In this document: in pieces, positions 1 to 9,091 of the stretch
How the letters are laid out: each line of letters starts with the position of its first letter
How positions within the stretch are numbered: position 1 is the first letter of the stretch
Source of the DNA: Streptomyces mutabilis
GTDB lineage: Bacteria > Actinomycetota > Actinomycetes > Streptomycetales > Streptomycetaceae
Reading direction: 5' to 3'
NCBI RefSeq assembly: GCF_014649815.1
Contig: NZ_BMTT01000029.1
Span: 1-55,048, forward strand
DNA: 55,048 bases
Notes under the pieces: generated by a model
The model's input: the letters and a program-made list of their open reading frames with translations, nothing else
What the model was told of the DNA's origin: nothing
The model's database searches: none
Made by a program: the position numbers and the translations under genes

Positions 1-223
<223 letters not shown>

Positions 224-234
<11 letters not shown>

Positions 235-1081
235 TGAGGCTCCTGATGGTCTGGACGTTGCGGTGGATGTCGAGGGCGGCGGTGGACCGGTTGAGGGTGA
301 TGTAGTGCAGCCCGGGGGCGCCCTCGGCCAAGAGCCGCTCGGCCATGGCCGTGGCGTGGTCGACGCCGATGCGGTGTCCGGCGGCCGGGTTGCCGCGCGC
401 CCGCTCCAGACGGTGAGCGAGGTCCTCGGGGAAGGCCGCACCGGAGAGTTCGGCGAAGCGGCGGATCTGGCGGACGTCGGTGGCGGGCATGATCTCGGGG
501 ATGATCGGGGTGTCACAGCCCGCGGCGGCGACCCGGTCACGCAACCGGAGGTAGTCCTCGACGTGGAAGAACATCTGGGTGATGGCGTAGTCGGCGCCGG
601 CCCGGCACTTGGCGACGAAGTGCCGGATGTCGCTGTCCCAGTCCGGCGAGCGCGGGTGCCGTTCGGGGAACGCCGCGACGCCGATGGTGAAGTCACCCAG
701 GGAGCGGAGGAGTTCGACCAGTTCCCGGGCGTGGGTGAAGCCGTCGGGGTGGGGCACCCAGGGCCCGTTGGGGTCGCCCGGCGGGTCCCCCCGCAGGGCC
801 AGGACGTCCCGGATGCCGGCGTCGGCATACTGGCCGATGATCCGGCGGAGTTCGGCCACCGAGTGGCCGACGGCGGTGAGGTGGGCGACGGGACGCAGCG
901 TCGTCTCGGCGGCGAGGCGCCGGGTGACGGCGATGGTCCGGTCCCTGGAGGAGCCGCCCGCCCCGTAGGTGACGGACACGAAGTCGGGGCGCAGCGCCTC
1001 CACCCGGCGGATCGCCTCCCAGAGGGAGCGCTCGCCCTTCTCCGTCTTCGGCGGGAAGAACTCGAAGGAGAAGGTCGTCAT
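224..1081 (-). CDS. metF: 5,10-methylenetetrahydrofolate reductase
   Basis: Reduces 5,10-methylene-THF to 5-methyl-THF, the methyl donor for remaking methionine from homocysteine. The 285-residue protein has the usual MetF length and opening ([14 protein letters not shown]), the early motif [15 protein letters not shown], the folate/FAD-site segment [11 protein letters not shown] and the [15 protein letters not shown] region of the TIM barrel. ATG at 1081 is chosen because MetF homology starts there and it overlaps the stop of the upstream short ORF (TGATG). Longer readings upstream have no family similarity. In this cassette the product would feed a methionine synthase, but the local metH is only a remnant, so a chromosomal MetH or MetE must use the methyl-THF. 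Confidence 0.95.
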
Positions 1082-1299
1082 CACCTGGCTCCCGTGTCGA
1101 AGCGGCCGGCCTGTGGGTGGTGGACCACGACGGCGTCGGTGGACTGCACCGGCGGCCCGCACATGGCGTGCGCATCCGCCTTGTGCTCCTCGGCCGCCTC
1201 CAGGACCGCCGGGAGCATGGTGCCCGTCGCCCGGCCGGCGGCCACCGGCCGGATGGTGCGCGCCTCGCGCGGCGCGGCGACCCGGGCGGTCGTCGTCAT
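1081..1299 (-). pseudogene. Collapsed cobalamin-dependent methionine synthase (metH) remnant, 72 codons
   Basis: An open frame of 72 codons, far below the roughly 1,150 residues of MetH. It strings together three pieces that resemble MetH in the right order. Near residue 25 is GRATGTML (MetH N-terminus: GAMGTML). Then comes [17 protein letters not shown] (B12-domain motif ILEAAEEHRADVIGMSG). The tail is [16 protein letters not shown] (MetH C-terminus QSTDAIVIHHPEAKYF). The homocysteine, folate and activation domains are gone, as is the DxHxxG cobalamin ligand. It still starts on ATGA with the adoK stop and ends on TGATG with the metF start, so in-frame deletions have kept the coupling. The MetH comparison is from memory of the family. 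It might still act as a coupling peptide. Confidence 0.7.
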
Positions 1300-2282
1300 C
1301 GCACGCCCTCCAGGTGCGGGGCGAGAAACCGGGCCGCGTCGGCGCCGTAGGCACGGGTGAGGTGGCCGAGCAGGGCCTGCCGGTCGGGCTCGTAGGTCTG
1401 CGGGCCGATCGCGGCCAGGGACAGCGCCGCCAGCGAGCAGCCGAGGCGGGCGGCCGGGACAGCCGATAGGCCGCGGTCGGTGGCGGCGAGGAAACCGGCG
1501 CGAAAGGCATCGCCCACTCCGGTGGGGTCGGCCACGGGGACGTCGGGTACCGCGGGCACGGTCACGTCGAGGCCGTCGGCGGCACGACGGATGCGCGCGC
1601 CGCCCGCGCCCAGGGTGGTGACCCAGGCGCCGACCCGGTCCAGCACGTCGGCGTCGCGCCAGCCGGTCCGCTCCTGGAGCAGCGCGGCCTCGTACTCGTT
1701 GGTGAACAGCCAGCCGGCGCCGTCCACCAGTTCACGTGCCTCGCCGCCGTCGAGCCGCGCCAGTTGCTGGGAGGGGTCGGCGGCGAAGGGGATGTGCAGC
1801 TCGCGGCACTGGCGGGTGTGGCGCAGCATCGCCGCCGGGTCGTTGGGGCCGACGACGACCAGCCCCAGCTCGTCCGGGCGGACCGGCAGCCGGGTCAGGT
1901 CGATGTCGCGGGCCTGGGACATGGCGCCCGCGTAGAAGACGGCGATCTGGTTGTTGTCGGCGTCGGTGGTGCACATGAAGCGGGCGGTGTGCCGTTCGGC
2001 GGACACCAGGACCCCGCCGGTGTCGACCCCGTGCTCCTTGAGCCACACCTCGTAGTCGGCGAAGTCGCTGCCGACGGCACCGACCAGCAGGGGGTGCAGG
2101 CCGAGGCGGGCGAGTCCGTAGGCGATGTTGGCGGCCACGCCTCCCCTGCGTACCTCGAGACGGTCCACCAGGAAGGACAGTGAGACGTGGGCCAGTTGGT
2201 CGGGGATCAGCTGGTCCGTGAACCGGCCGGGAAAGACCGTCAGATGGTCGGTGGCGACGGACCCGGTCACCGCGATGCGCAC
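1296..2282 (-). CDS. PfkB-family adenosine kinase (SAM-recycling type)
   Basis: Predicted to phosphorylate the adenosine released by AhcY, pulling SAH hydrolysis forward and returning the purine to AMP. The 328-residue protein has the PfkB N-terminal block [17 protein letters not shown] around residue 46-62. The C-terminal signature [13 protein letters not shown], near residue 250, carries the catalytic Asp and the anion hole. It sits between metK and metF in a cassette whose other members are SAM-cycle enzymes, which favours adenosine over a sugar as substrate. Its stop overlaps the start of the metH remnant (ATGA). A generic PfkB sugar kinase remains the alternative. Confidence 0.88.
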   Translation of the reverse strand: MRIAVTGSVATDHLTVFPGRFTDQLIPDQLAHVSLSFLVDRLEVRRGGVAANIAYGLARLGLHPLLVGAVGSDFADYEVWLKEHGVDTGGVLVSAERHTARFMCTTDADNNQIAVFYAGAMSQARDIDLTRLPVRPDELGLVVVGPNDPAAMLRHTRQCRELHIPFAADPSQQLARLDGGEARELVDGAGWLFTNEYEAALLQERTGWRDADVLDRVGAWVTTLGAGGARIRRAADGLDVTVPAVPDVPVADPTGVGDAFRAGFLAATDRGLSAVPAARLGCSLAALSLAAIGPQTYEPDRQALLGHLTRAYGADAARFLAPHLEGVR

Positions 2283-2312
2283 GTGGGCACTCCCTCGAGC
2301 TCGGCGGTCGGC

Positions 2313-3521
2313 TCAGAGCCCGGCCGCGGCCTTGAGCTGGGCGGCGCGGTCGGTGCGCTCCCAGGTGAAGTCGGGCAGTTCGCGGCCGAAGTGGCCGTAG
2401 GCGGCGGTTTGGGCGTAGATGGGCCGCAGCAGGTCGAGGTCGCGGATGATAGCGGCCGGGCGCAGGTCGAAGACCTGGTCGATGGCCTGCTCGATGCGTT
2501 CCTGGGCGACCTTGCCGGTGCCGAAGGTCTCCACGAACAGGCCGACCGGCTCGGCCTTGCCGATGGCGTAGGCGACCTGGACCTCGCAGCGGGCGGCCAG
2601 ACCCGCGGCGACGACGTTCTTGGCGACCCAGCGCATCGCGTACGCCGCCGAACGGTCCACCTTGGAGGGGTCCTTGCCGGAGAAGGCGCCGCCGCCGTGC
2701 CGGGCCATGCCGCCGTAGGTGTCGATGATGATCTTCCGGCCGGTCAGCCCGGCGTCGCCCATCGGTCCGCCGATCTCGAACCGGCCGGTGGGGTTGACCA
2801 GCAGACGGTAGTCGTCCGTCTCCAGCTTGATGCCGTCGCCGGCGAGACCGGCCAGGACGTGCTCGACGACGTGCTCGCGGACGTCCGGGAGCAGCAGGCC
2901 CTCCAGGTCGACGTCGCTCGCGTGCTGGGAGGAGACCACGACCGTGTCCAGCCGGACGGCCCGGCTGCCCAGGTACTCGATGGTGACCTGGGTCTTGCCG
3001 TCGGGGCGCAGATACGGCACGGTGCCGTCCTTGCGGACCTCGGTGAGCCGCCGGGACAGGCGGTGGGCCAGCTCGATCGGCAGCGGCATCAGCGTCGGGG
3101 TCTCGTCGGTGGCGTAGCCGAACATGATGCCCTGGTCGCCGGCGCCCTGCCGGTCCAGCTCGTCCTCGTCGCCCTCGACCCGGGCCTCGTAGGCCGCGTC
3201 GACGCCCTGCGCGATGTCCGGTGACTGCGCGCCGATCGAGACCGACACGCCGCAGGAGGCGCCGTCGAAGCCCTTGGCGGAGGAGTCGTAGCCGATGTCC
3301 AGGATCGTCTCGCGCACCAGCTGCGCGATCGGCGCGTACGCCTTGGTGGTGACCTCACCGGCGATGTGCACCTGGCCGGTGGTGATCAGGGTCTCGACGG
3401 CCACGCGGGAGGACGGGTCCTCGCGCAGCAGGGCGTCGAGGACCGTGTCGCTGATCCGGTCGGCGATCTTGTCGGGGTGGCCCTCGGTAACGGACTCCGA
3501 GGTGAACAGGCGACGGGACAT
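2313..3521 (-). CDS. metK: S-adenosylmethionine synthetase
   Basis: Makes SAM from methionine and ATP. At 402 residues it has the normal length. Signatures seen are [20 protein letters not shown] at the N-terminus, the signature hexapeptide region [12 protein letters not shown] near residue 125, and the phosphate-loop motif [19 protein letters not shown] near residue 270. ATG at 3521 is preceded by TCTGGAG about 6 nt upstream; upstream extensions are not conserved. It heads the SAM-recycling cassette, with 30 nt to adoK. A second, pathway-dedicated MetK is common in antibiotic clusters that consume much SAM. The 73 nt before the start can fold into a multi-stem structure, described separately. 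Confidence 0.96.
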   Translation of the reverse strand: MSRRLFTSESVTEGHPDKIADRISDTVLDALLREDPSSRVAVETLITTGQVHIAGEVTTKAYAPIAQLVRETILDIGYDSSAKGFDGASCGVSVSIGAQSPDIAQGVDAAYEARVEGDEDELDRQGAGDQGIMFGYATDETPTLMPLPIELAHRLSRRLTEVRKDGTVPYLRPDGKTQVTIEYLGSRAVRLDTVVVSSQHASDVDLEGLLLPDVREHVVEHVLAGLAGDGIKLETDDYRLLVNPTGRFEIGGPMGDAGLTGRKIIIDTYGGMARHGGGAFSGKDPSKVDRSAAYAMRWVAKNVVAAGLAARCEVQVAYAIGKAEPVGLFVETFGTGKVAQERIEQAIDQVFDLRPAAIIRDLDLLRPIYAQTAAYGHFGRELPDFTWERTDRAAQLKAAAGL

Positions 3522-3594
3522 GGCACTCCAGATGGTTGCGGCCCACAGCACGAAGGACGTGGGAGACCCGGCAAGGTCACCCGTACCGCAACCA
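3522..3594 (-). promoter_or_regulatory. Candidate structured 5' leader of metK
   Basis: On the metK mRNA strand a closing stem TGGTTGCGG (3594-3586) pairs perfectly with CCGCAACCA (3541-3533). The 44 nt inside can form a second stem, GGTGACC with GGTCTCC (one T-T mismatch, loop about 6 nt), and a third, CACG with CGTG (loop TCCTT), giving a three-way junction. The 3' arm of the closing stem ends a few nucleotides before the TCTGGAG ribosome site of metK, so it is well placed to control access. I could not match it to the SAM-I, SAM-IV, SAM-II, SAM-VI or SAH riboswitch consensus from memory. The structure is read by eye only. Confidence 0.4.
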
Positions 3595-3812
3595 CGATGG
3601 ACAGCCGGGAACGAGAGGCGCTCGAGGGGCGACGGAACAGGAGCGGAGTGGTTGTTCACGACCACCGCCCGGCGCCGCTTGGGCCCTGCTGGGCAGCACT
3701 GGGCCGCGGCGGCCGTCGCGCTCACCCGCCCGGACGCGGGGGATGACGACCATGACAACACCGGGCCCGCGCCGGGCGACAAGCCGCGGCCCGGGTGATC
3801 CGAGGACAGGCC

Positions 3813-5261
3813 CTAAGCGGTGCCGGAGGCGGCCGGGTCCGGCCCGCGCAGGCGCCCGGGACCGGCGAGAGCGGCGAGTGCCGCGGCCGCGAGGGCGACG
3901 GCCGACATGACGAATGCCGTCGTGTAGCCGGACTCCGCGGGGAATCCGGTGCCCGGGACGGTGCGGGAAGCGACGAGCGACGCGGTGATCTGCGCGCCGA
4001 GTGCGCTGCCGATGGTCCGCATGATGGTGTTGATGCCGGTGGCCTCGCCGACCTGCTGGGGGGTCACGGCGCCGACGACGAGGTTGGCCAGGGCGGCGTA
4101 GGCGAAGCCCACACCGATACCGAGGACGCCGGAGCCGATGTACATGGCCCCTTCGCTGCCGTGTGCGACGGCATAGACGACGAAGCCCGCCACACCGATC
4201 AGGCAGGCGAGCACGAGCGGCAGTTTGAAGCCGACGGCCGCGCCGATGCGGCCGGCCAGGGGGCTGGAGACGAGCATGGTGACGGCGAGCGGCATCATGA
4301 CGAGCCCGGATTCGGTCACCGAGGAGCCGAATCCGTACCCGGCCTCGGGCGGGGTCTGGGCCAACATCGGGACGAGGGTGAAGGCCCCGTACGTGCCGAA
4401 TCCGATGACGAGCGCGGCAGCGTGGGAGGTGGCGACGGCGGGGCGGCGCAGCAGATCGATGTCGATCAGCGGTTCGGCCACACGTCGTTCCACGGCCAGG
4501 AACAGCGCACCGAGGATCACGGCGGCGGCGAACAGGGCGATGACGACCGGGGAGCCCCAGCCCCAGGCCTGACCCTGGCTGATGGGGAGCAGCAGGGCGA
4601 CGACGGCGCCGCTCAGCAGGAGGGCTCCGGCCCAGTCGATCCGTCCGGGCGTGCGGCTGGGTGACTCCTTGATGAACGCGATGACCGAGGCGAGGCCCAG
4701 CAGGGACACGCCGAGTCCGAGCCAGAAGATCCAGTGCCAGCTCAGGGCGTCCACGAGCGGGCCGGGCAGGACGAGTCCGATGCCGAAGCCGATGCCGAAG
4801 GTGGAGCTGATCAGGCCGAGGGCGACGGGCACCTTGCCGGGCGGGAACTGGTCGCGGACGATCCCGAAGGCAAGCGGGAAGGCGGCGGAGCCGACACCTT
4901 GTACGGCGCGGGCGGTGATCAGCAGCGCGAGGGAGTTCGACATGGCACACAGCAGGGTGCCGAGGGCGAACACGGTAAGGGTGATGATCAGGACGCGGCG
5001 TTTGCCGAACATGTCACCGGCCCGGCCGAGCAGGGGGGTGGCGACGGTGGCCGTGAGCAGGAACGAGCTGAGCACCCACGAGATGCCGGTAGTGCCGGCG
5101 CCGAAATCGCGTTGCAGGTCCGGAAGCGTGGGGACGACCATGGTCTGCATCAGCGAGAACGACAGGACGGCGAGCAGCAGGGCGGTGAAGGGGGCCGTGA
5201 TGCCGGGGGTGTCGGTCGCTGAGGGAGCCGGCGGGCGGCCCGGGGTGGTGGTGTCGGTCAT
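3813..5261 (-). CDS. MFS drug exporter (DHA2 / EmrB-QacA type)
   Basis: A 482-residue membrane transporter, probably proton-coupled efflux of the cluster product. It has a hydrophilic N-terminal tail of about 25 residues, then alternating hydrophobic segments consistent with 14 helices. Loop motif A reads LGRAGDMFGKRRVLI. The second segment TLPDLQRDFG fits the DHA2 motif D1 region, and RAVQGVGSAAFPLAFG is the helix-4 motif B. ATG at 5261 has GGAACC just upstream but no strong ribosome site. It lies between the sugar operon and metK on the same strand, with gaps of 163 and 291 nt. Substrate assignment is by context only. A second exporter is encoded at 31.8-33.3 kb. Confidence 0.9.
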   Translation of the reverse strand: MTDTTTPGRPPAPSATDTPGITAPFTALLLAVLSFSLMQTMVVPTLPDLQRDFGAGTTGISWVLSSFLLTATVATPLLGRAGDMFGKRRVLIITLTVFALGTLLCAMSNSLALLITARAVQGVGSAAFPLAFGIVRDQFPPGKVPVALGLISSTFGIGFGIGLVLPGPLVDALSWHWIFWLGLGVSLLGLASVIAFIKESPSRTPGRIDWAGALLLSGAVVALLLPISQGQAWGWGSPVVIALFAAAVILGALFLAVERRVAEPLIDIDLLRRPAVATSHAAALVIGFGTYGAFTLVPMLAQTPPEAGYGFGSSVTESGLVMMPLAVTMLVSSPLAGRIGAAVGFKLPLVLACLIGVAGFVVYAVAHGSEGAMYIGSGVLGIGVGFAYAALANLVVGAVTPQQVGEATGINTIMRTIGSALGAQITASLVASRTVPGTGFPAESGYTTAFVMSAVALAAAALAALAGPGRLRGPDPAASGTA

Positions 5262-5424
5262 GGCTGGTTCCTTCGGCGTCTGGACGGAGCGGTCCTGGGG
5301 CCGGCCCTCTGGCATGGGCACCGGTCGCGCCGGGCCCGCGCCTCGAAATGATCACGCGGGCGGGTGGATTCCGGCTCGAGCGGCGCTCGCGCCGCATCGG
5401 CCCGGACGCGCCGCCCCGGTGTCC

Positions 5425-6390
5425 TCACAGTCGCACGGCCTGGTGGCGGATGGTCTGGAGCAGGTCCGCCTGGTGCAGTGAGGCTGGGTCGGTGGTGCTG
5501 TGGGTGCGAACGGCGTGGGCGAATGCCGCGAGGGTGTTGGTCACTTGGTCATCGGCCTCGAGGGGGAGGTACTCCGTCATGGTGGCACGTTCGAGACGGA
5601 CCTGAGGCCGGTGGTCGGCGGGCGGGGTGAAGGCCCGGTCGACCGTGATGCGCCCTTCGCTGCCCCACAGTTCGTACGTGGAGCGGTATCCGTGGTCGAG
5701 GCCGAAGGCGAGCTGGGCCGTGACGCGCCGCGGGCTGTGCAGCAGCGCGGTGCCGGCGATGTCGACCGCGTGGTCCGGGTCGGAGGTGAGGGTGGCTCCG
5801 GTGACCCGGAGGTCCCCTCCGAGGAAGTACAGGGCAGCCCTCACCGGGTAGACACCGGTGTCCCACAGGGCCCCGCCGCCGAGGTCGGCACGCAGCCGGA
5901 TGTTGCCGGGCGGAAGCCGGGGGACGGCGAACGTCGCCCGCAGGGAGTGGAGCCGGCCGATCGCGCCTTGTTCGACCAGCTCGCGGACCGTGCGGTGCTG
6001 GGCGTGGTGGACGAACATGACGTTCTCCATCAGCACCAGTCCGTGCCGGGCGGCGAGGCGGGCGAGTGCCCGGGTGCGTTCCGCGTCCAGGGTGAGGGGC
6101 TTTTCGGCGAGGACGTGTTTGCCCGCGTGCAGGGCCCGCTCGGTCCACTGTTCGTGCAGGGCCGCGGGCAGCGGGATGTAGACGGCGTCGATGTCGTCCC
6201 GGGCGAGGAGCACGTGGTAGCCGTGGACGGGACGGCAGCCGAAGGGCCGGGCGGTCTCGCGTGCCGTGGCCGCGCTGCGGCTGGCGACGGCGGCCGGCTC
6301 CACGTCCGGACTGCCGGCCATCGCGGGCAGCATGCGGCGCCGTGCGATGTCGGCGCAGCCGAGGACGCCGATGCGCAACGGCCGGGTCAC
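5425..6390 (-). CDS. NDP-hexose 3-ketoreductase (Gfo/Idh/MocA family, SpnN/TylCII type)
   Basis: Reduces the C3 ketone of the 3,4-diketo-2,6-dideoxyhexose made by the 2,3-dehydratase. The 321-residue protein has an N-terminal Rossmann motif GVLGCADIARRRMLPAM and the family motif AEKPLTL near residue 92. In the substrate domain is LGGGALWDTGVYPV, whose Asp/Tyr lie at the usual catalytic place. The start is GTG at 6390, overlapping the stop of the 2,3-dehydratase gene (GTGA). It is the last gene of the four-gene sugar operon. The set of co-encoded enzymes matches SpnN of forosamine synthesis. Stereochemistry at C3 becomes irrelevant if C3 is then deoxygenated. Confidence 0.9.
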   Translation of the reverse strand: MTRPLRIGVLGCADIARRRMLPAMAGSPDVEPAAVASRSAATARETARPFGCRPVHGYHVLLARDDIDAVYIPLPAALHEQWTERALHAGKHVLAEKPLTLDAERTRALARLAARHGLVLMENVMFVHHAQHRTVRELVEQGAIGRLHSLRATFAVPRLPPGNIRLRADLGGGALWDTGVYPVRAALYFLGGDLRVTGATLTSDPDHAVDIAGTALLHSPRRVTAQLAFGLDHGYRSTYELWGSEGRITVDRAFTPPADHRPQVRLERATMTEYLPLEADDQVTNTLAAFAHAVRTHSTTDPASLHQADLLQTIRHQAVRL

Positions 6391-7790
6391 AGCCGCACCG
6401 CGTTCGTGGTCAGGCAGGACAGCAGGGTGCGGGCCTGGACGTTGAGGTAGTGGTTGTGGCGCAGCAGGGCGGACAGTTGGCCGGGGGTTGCCCAGCGGTA
6501 GCCTTCGGGCGCGCTGTCGTCGGTGGCCTGTACGAACAGGTAGCGGCTCTCGGCGTTGAGGAACCGGCCGCCTTCCTCGGAGTGGACGGCTTGGTACCGG
6601 ATGCGTGCGGGGTCGGCGGTCATGACGTCGTCGAGGAAGGCGGGCCGCTCCTCGGCGGGCAGGTGCGCGTAGTTGGCGGGGGTGTACTGCACGGTGGGGC
6701 CGAGTTCGATGGTGTCCGCGAAGCCGGCCTCGAGGCGGGCGTGGACGAGCAGGTGGGGGACTCCCGCGAACGTCCGGGTGAGGAAGGCGGTGACGCCGAG
6801 ACCGCGCGGGGCGAACAGCGGCTGCGTCCAGTGGGCCACCTCGCGGCTTGCCGCCCCGACGGAGACCGCCACGACGTCGAAGTAGCGGCCGCTCTCGTGG
6901 ACGATGGAGTCCTCGCGGTACTCCCAGCCCGGCAGCCCGGCGAGCGGGACGCGCTCGGCCCGCAGGTCGTGCCGGGCGCGCTGGGCAGTGATCCAGGAGA
7001 GCAGTTCGGTGTCGCTGTGCAGGGCGGTGGTCTGGGTGTCGGGGATGGGAGCACAGGCCAGGACGGTGCGGGCGTCCATGTTGACCACGTTGTCCAAGCG
7101 CAGCAGTTCGCCGATCTGGCCGAGGGTCAGCCAGCGGAAGTCGTCGTGTTCGGGGACGTGACCGACGGCTTCGACGAGCATGTTGCGGTTGCTCTTGCGG
7201 TAGAACCAGGAGCCGTGCTCGGACTGGAGCACGTCGGCGAGGACACGGCCGCGGGCGGGGTCGGTGAAGTACTCCAGGTAGCGCACTTTCGTGCCGCGGT
7301 GGGCCTGGGTGTAGTTGCTGCGGGTGGCCTGCACGGTGGGCGAGAGCTGGAGGAGGTTGCGGTTCCCGGGTTCCATCTTCGCTTGCAGCAGAAAGTGCAG
7401 GACGCCGTCGATCTCCTTGACGAGGATGCCGAGGATGCCGACTTCCGGCTGTTTGATGATGGGCTGGTGCCACTGCTGGTGCCTGTGGCGCGGTGTGGTG
7501 ACGCGCAGGCCCTCGACGCTGAAGAACCGGCCGCTGTCGTGGACGAGGTTGCCGGTTCCCTCCTGGAAGGACCAGTTGTCCATGGCGGCGAAGGGGATGC
7601 GGTCGACCCGGAAGGCGTGGGCTCTGAGGCGTGCTTCGAGCCAGGCGGGCACGTCACCGGTGGACAGGTCGGAGCCGGTGGTGGTGGCCGAGCGGGCGAT
7701 GCGGTGGGCGGTGGCGGCGTCGTGACGCGGCTGGGTACGGGGCCGTTCCGTCGTCCGGTGCGCCGGGCCAAAGGCAGTGGGCAGGATCAT
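6387..7790 (-). CDS. NDP-hexose 2,3-dehydratase (SpnO/TylX3 type)
   Basis: Removes the C2 hydroxyl from TDP-4-keto-6-deoxyglucose, giving the 3,4-diketo-2,6-dideoxy intermediate. At 467 residues it has the family's usual length and its internal duplication. The first half contains WSFQEGTGNLVHDSGRFFSV, the second WEYREDSIVHESGRYFDVV. Each half also has a copy of the Q-x-x-x-x-NY motif (ATRSNYTQAHRG; YTPANYAHLPAE) and the closing NMDARTVL / NVQARTLL. ATG at 7790 overlaps the stop of the 3-dehydratase gene (ATGA), and its own stop overlaps the ketoreductase start. It marks the sugar as a 2-deoxyhexose. Confidence 0.94.
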   Translation of the reverse strand: MILPTAFGPAHRTTERPRTQPRHDAATAHRIARSATTTGSDLSTGDVPAWLEARLRAHAFRVDRIPFAAMDNWSFQEGTGNLVHDSGRFFSVEGLRVTTPRHRHQQWHQPIIKQPEVGILGILVKEIDGVLHFLLQAKMEPGNRNLLQLSPTVQATRSNYTQAHRGTKVRYLEYFTDPARGRVLADVLQSEHGSWFYRKSNRNMLVEAVGHVPEHDDFRWLTLGQIGELLRLDNVVNMDARTVLACAPIPDTQTTALHSDTELLSWITAQRARHDLRAERVPLAGLPGWEYREDSIVHESGRYFDVVAVSVGAASREVAHWTQPLFAPRGLGVTAFLTRTFAGVPHLLVHARLEAGFADTIELGPTVQYTPANYAHLPAEERPAFLDDVMTADPARIRYQAVHSEEGGRFLNAESRYLFVQATDDSAPEGYRWATPGQLSALLRHNHYLNVQARTLLSCLTTNAVRL

Positions 7791-9091
7791 GTGTGGGCTC
7801 CCACGAACTCCCTGACCGACTGGACCACGTAGTCGAGCATCTCATCGGTCAGGGCCGGATACACGCCGATCCAGAAGGTCTGTTCGGTGACGATGTCGCT
7901 GTTGGTGAGGTCGCCGGCCACGCGGTGCGTCTGGTTGAGGTAGGCGGGGTGCCGCGTGAGGTTCCCTGCGAACAGACGCCGGGTGCCGATCCTGCGGTTT
8001 TCCAGGAAGTCGACGAGCGCGGCTCGGGTGAAGGGCGCCTCGGTGTCGACGGTCAGGGCGAAACCGAACCAGCTGGGGTCGCTGCGCTCGGTGGCGCGGG
8101 GCAGGATCAGATGCGGCACGCCGTCCAGGCCCTCGCGCAGCCGGTTCCAGTTGTGCCGGCGGGCGGCGCAGAAGTCGTCGAGCTTGTCGAGCTGGGTGAG
8201 GCCGAGCGCCGCCTGGATGTCGGTGGCCTTCATGTTGTAGCCGACGTGGGAGAAGATGTACTTGTGGTCGTAGCCCTCGGGGAGGGTTCCCATCTGGTAG
8301 GTGAACCGCTTGAGGCACTTGTTGGTCTCACCCGGCTCGCACCAGCAGTCGCGTCCCCAGTCACGCAGGGACTCCACGATCCGGGCGAGTGCGAGGTTGG
8401 AGGTCAGGACACAGCCTCCTTCCCCCATGGTCAGGTGGTGCGCCGGGTAGAAGCTGACCGTCGTCAGGTCGCCGAAGGTCCCGGTCAGCCGGCCGTCGTA
8501 GGTGGAGCCGACCGCGTCGCAGTTGTCTTCGATCAGGAACAGGCCGTGGTCGTCGGCGAGCTGGGCGATCTCGGCCACCTCGTACGGGTTGCCGAGGGCG
8601 TGCGCGATCATGATGGCGCGGGTGCGGGGGCCGATGGCCTGGGCCACCCGGTCGGCGGTCGTGTTGTAGGTCCCCAGCTCGATGTCGACGAAGACCGGGA
8701 CGAGCCCGTTCTGGATGATGGGGTTGACGGTGGTCGGGAAACCGGCGGCGACCGTGATCACCTCGTCGCCCGGTCGCAGCGCGCGGTCCTCGAGCAGATG
8801 CGAGGTGAACGCGGTCATCGCCAACAGGTTCGCGGAGGAACCGGAGTTGGTCAGGTGCGCTTTGCGGTGGCCCAGCTTGCGGGCGAAGCGCGATTCGAAG
8901 GTACGCGAGCTCTTGCCGGCGGCGATCCGCATCTCCAGGGCGGCTTCCACCAGCGCCGTCCGGTCGTGCTCGTCGAGGCAGGCGCCCGCGGGCCATATCT
9001 CGGTGGTGCCGGGAACGAAGGGGCGGTCGTCCGAGGCGTCCACGTGGAATTTCCGTGTCGCGTCGAGGATCAGTTCCTTGTGGGCCTTCAT
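7787..9091 (-). CDS. NDP-4-keto-2,6-dideoxyhexose 3-dehydratase (SpnQ/ColD type, PLP)
   Basis: Removes the C3 hydroxyl, making a 2,3,6-trideoxy-4-keto sugar. The 434-residue protein has the aminotransferase fold, but the PLP-anchoring Lys is replaced by His: the active-site stretch reads SFYPAHHLTMGEGG. This is the hallmark of the ColD/SpnQ/RfbH dehydratases. Other family marks are GKSSRTFESRFARKLG, NSGSSANLLA and the Cys-containing loop CWCEPGETNKC near residue 240. That loop is typical of the E1/SpnQ branch; whether an iron-sulfur centre is present cannot be settled here. SpnQ uses general ferredoxin or flavodoxin reductases, and no dedicated reductase is seen. The start overlaps the 4,6-dehydratase stop (ATGA). 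This gene is the main argument for a 4-amino rather than 3-amino sugar. Confidence 0.93.
   Translation of the reverse strand: MKAHKELILDATRKFHVDASDDRPFVPGTTEIWPAGACLDEHDRTALVEAALEMRIAAGKSSRTFESRFARKLGHRKAHLTNSGSSANLLAMTAFTSHLLEDRALRPGDEVITVAAGFPTTVNPIIQNGLVPVFVDIELGTYNTTADRVAQAIGPRTRAIMIAHALGNPYEVAEIAQLADDHGLFLIEDNCDAVGSTYDGRLTGTFGDLTTVSFYPAHHLTMGEGGCVLTSNLALARIVESLRDWGRDCWCEPGETNKCLKRFTYQMGTLPEGYDHKYIFSHVGYNMKATDIQAALGLTQLDKLDDFCAARRHNWNRLREGLDGVPHLILPRATERSDPSWFGFALTVDTEAPFTRAALVDFLENRRIGTRRLFAGNLTRHPAYLNQTHRVAGDLTNSDIVTEQTFWIGVYPALTDEMLDYVVQSVREFVGAHT

Noticed and set aside
3522-3812. Classical SAM-I (S-box) or SAM-IV riboswitch before metK
   Set aside because: The conserved core sequences of these classes are not present; the structure found is different and reported only as a candidate.
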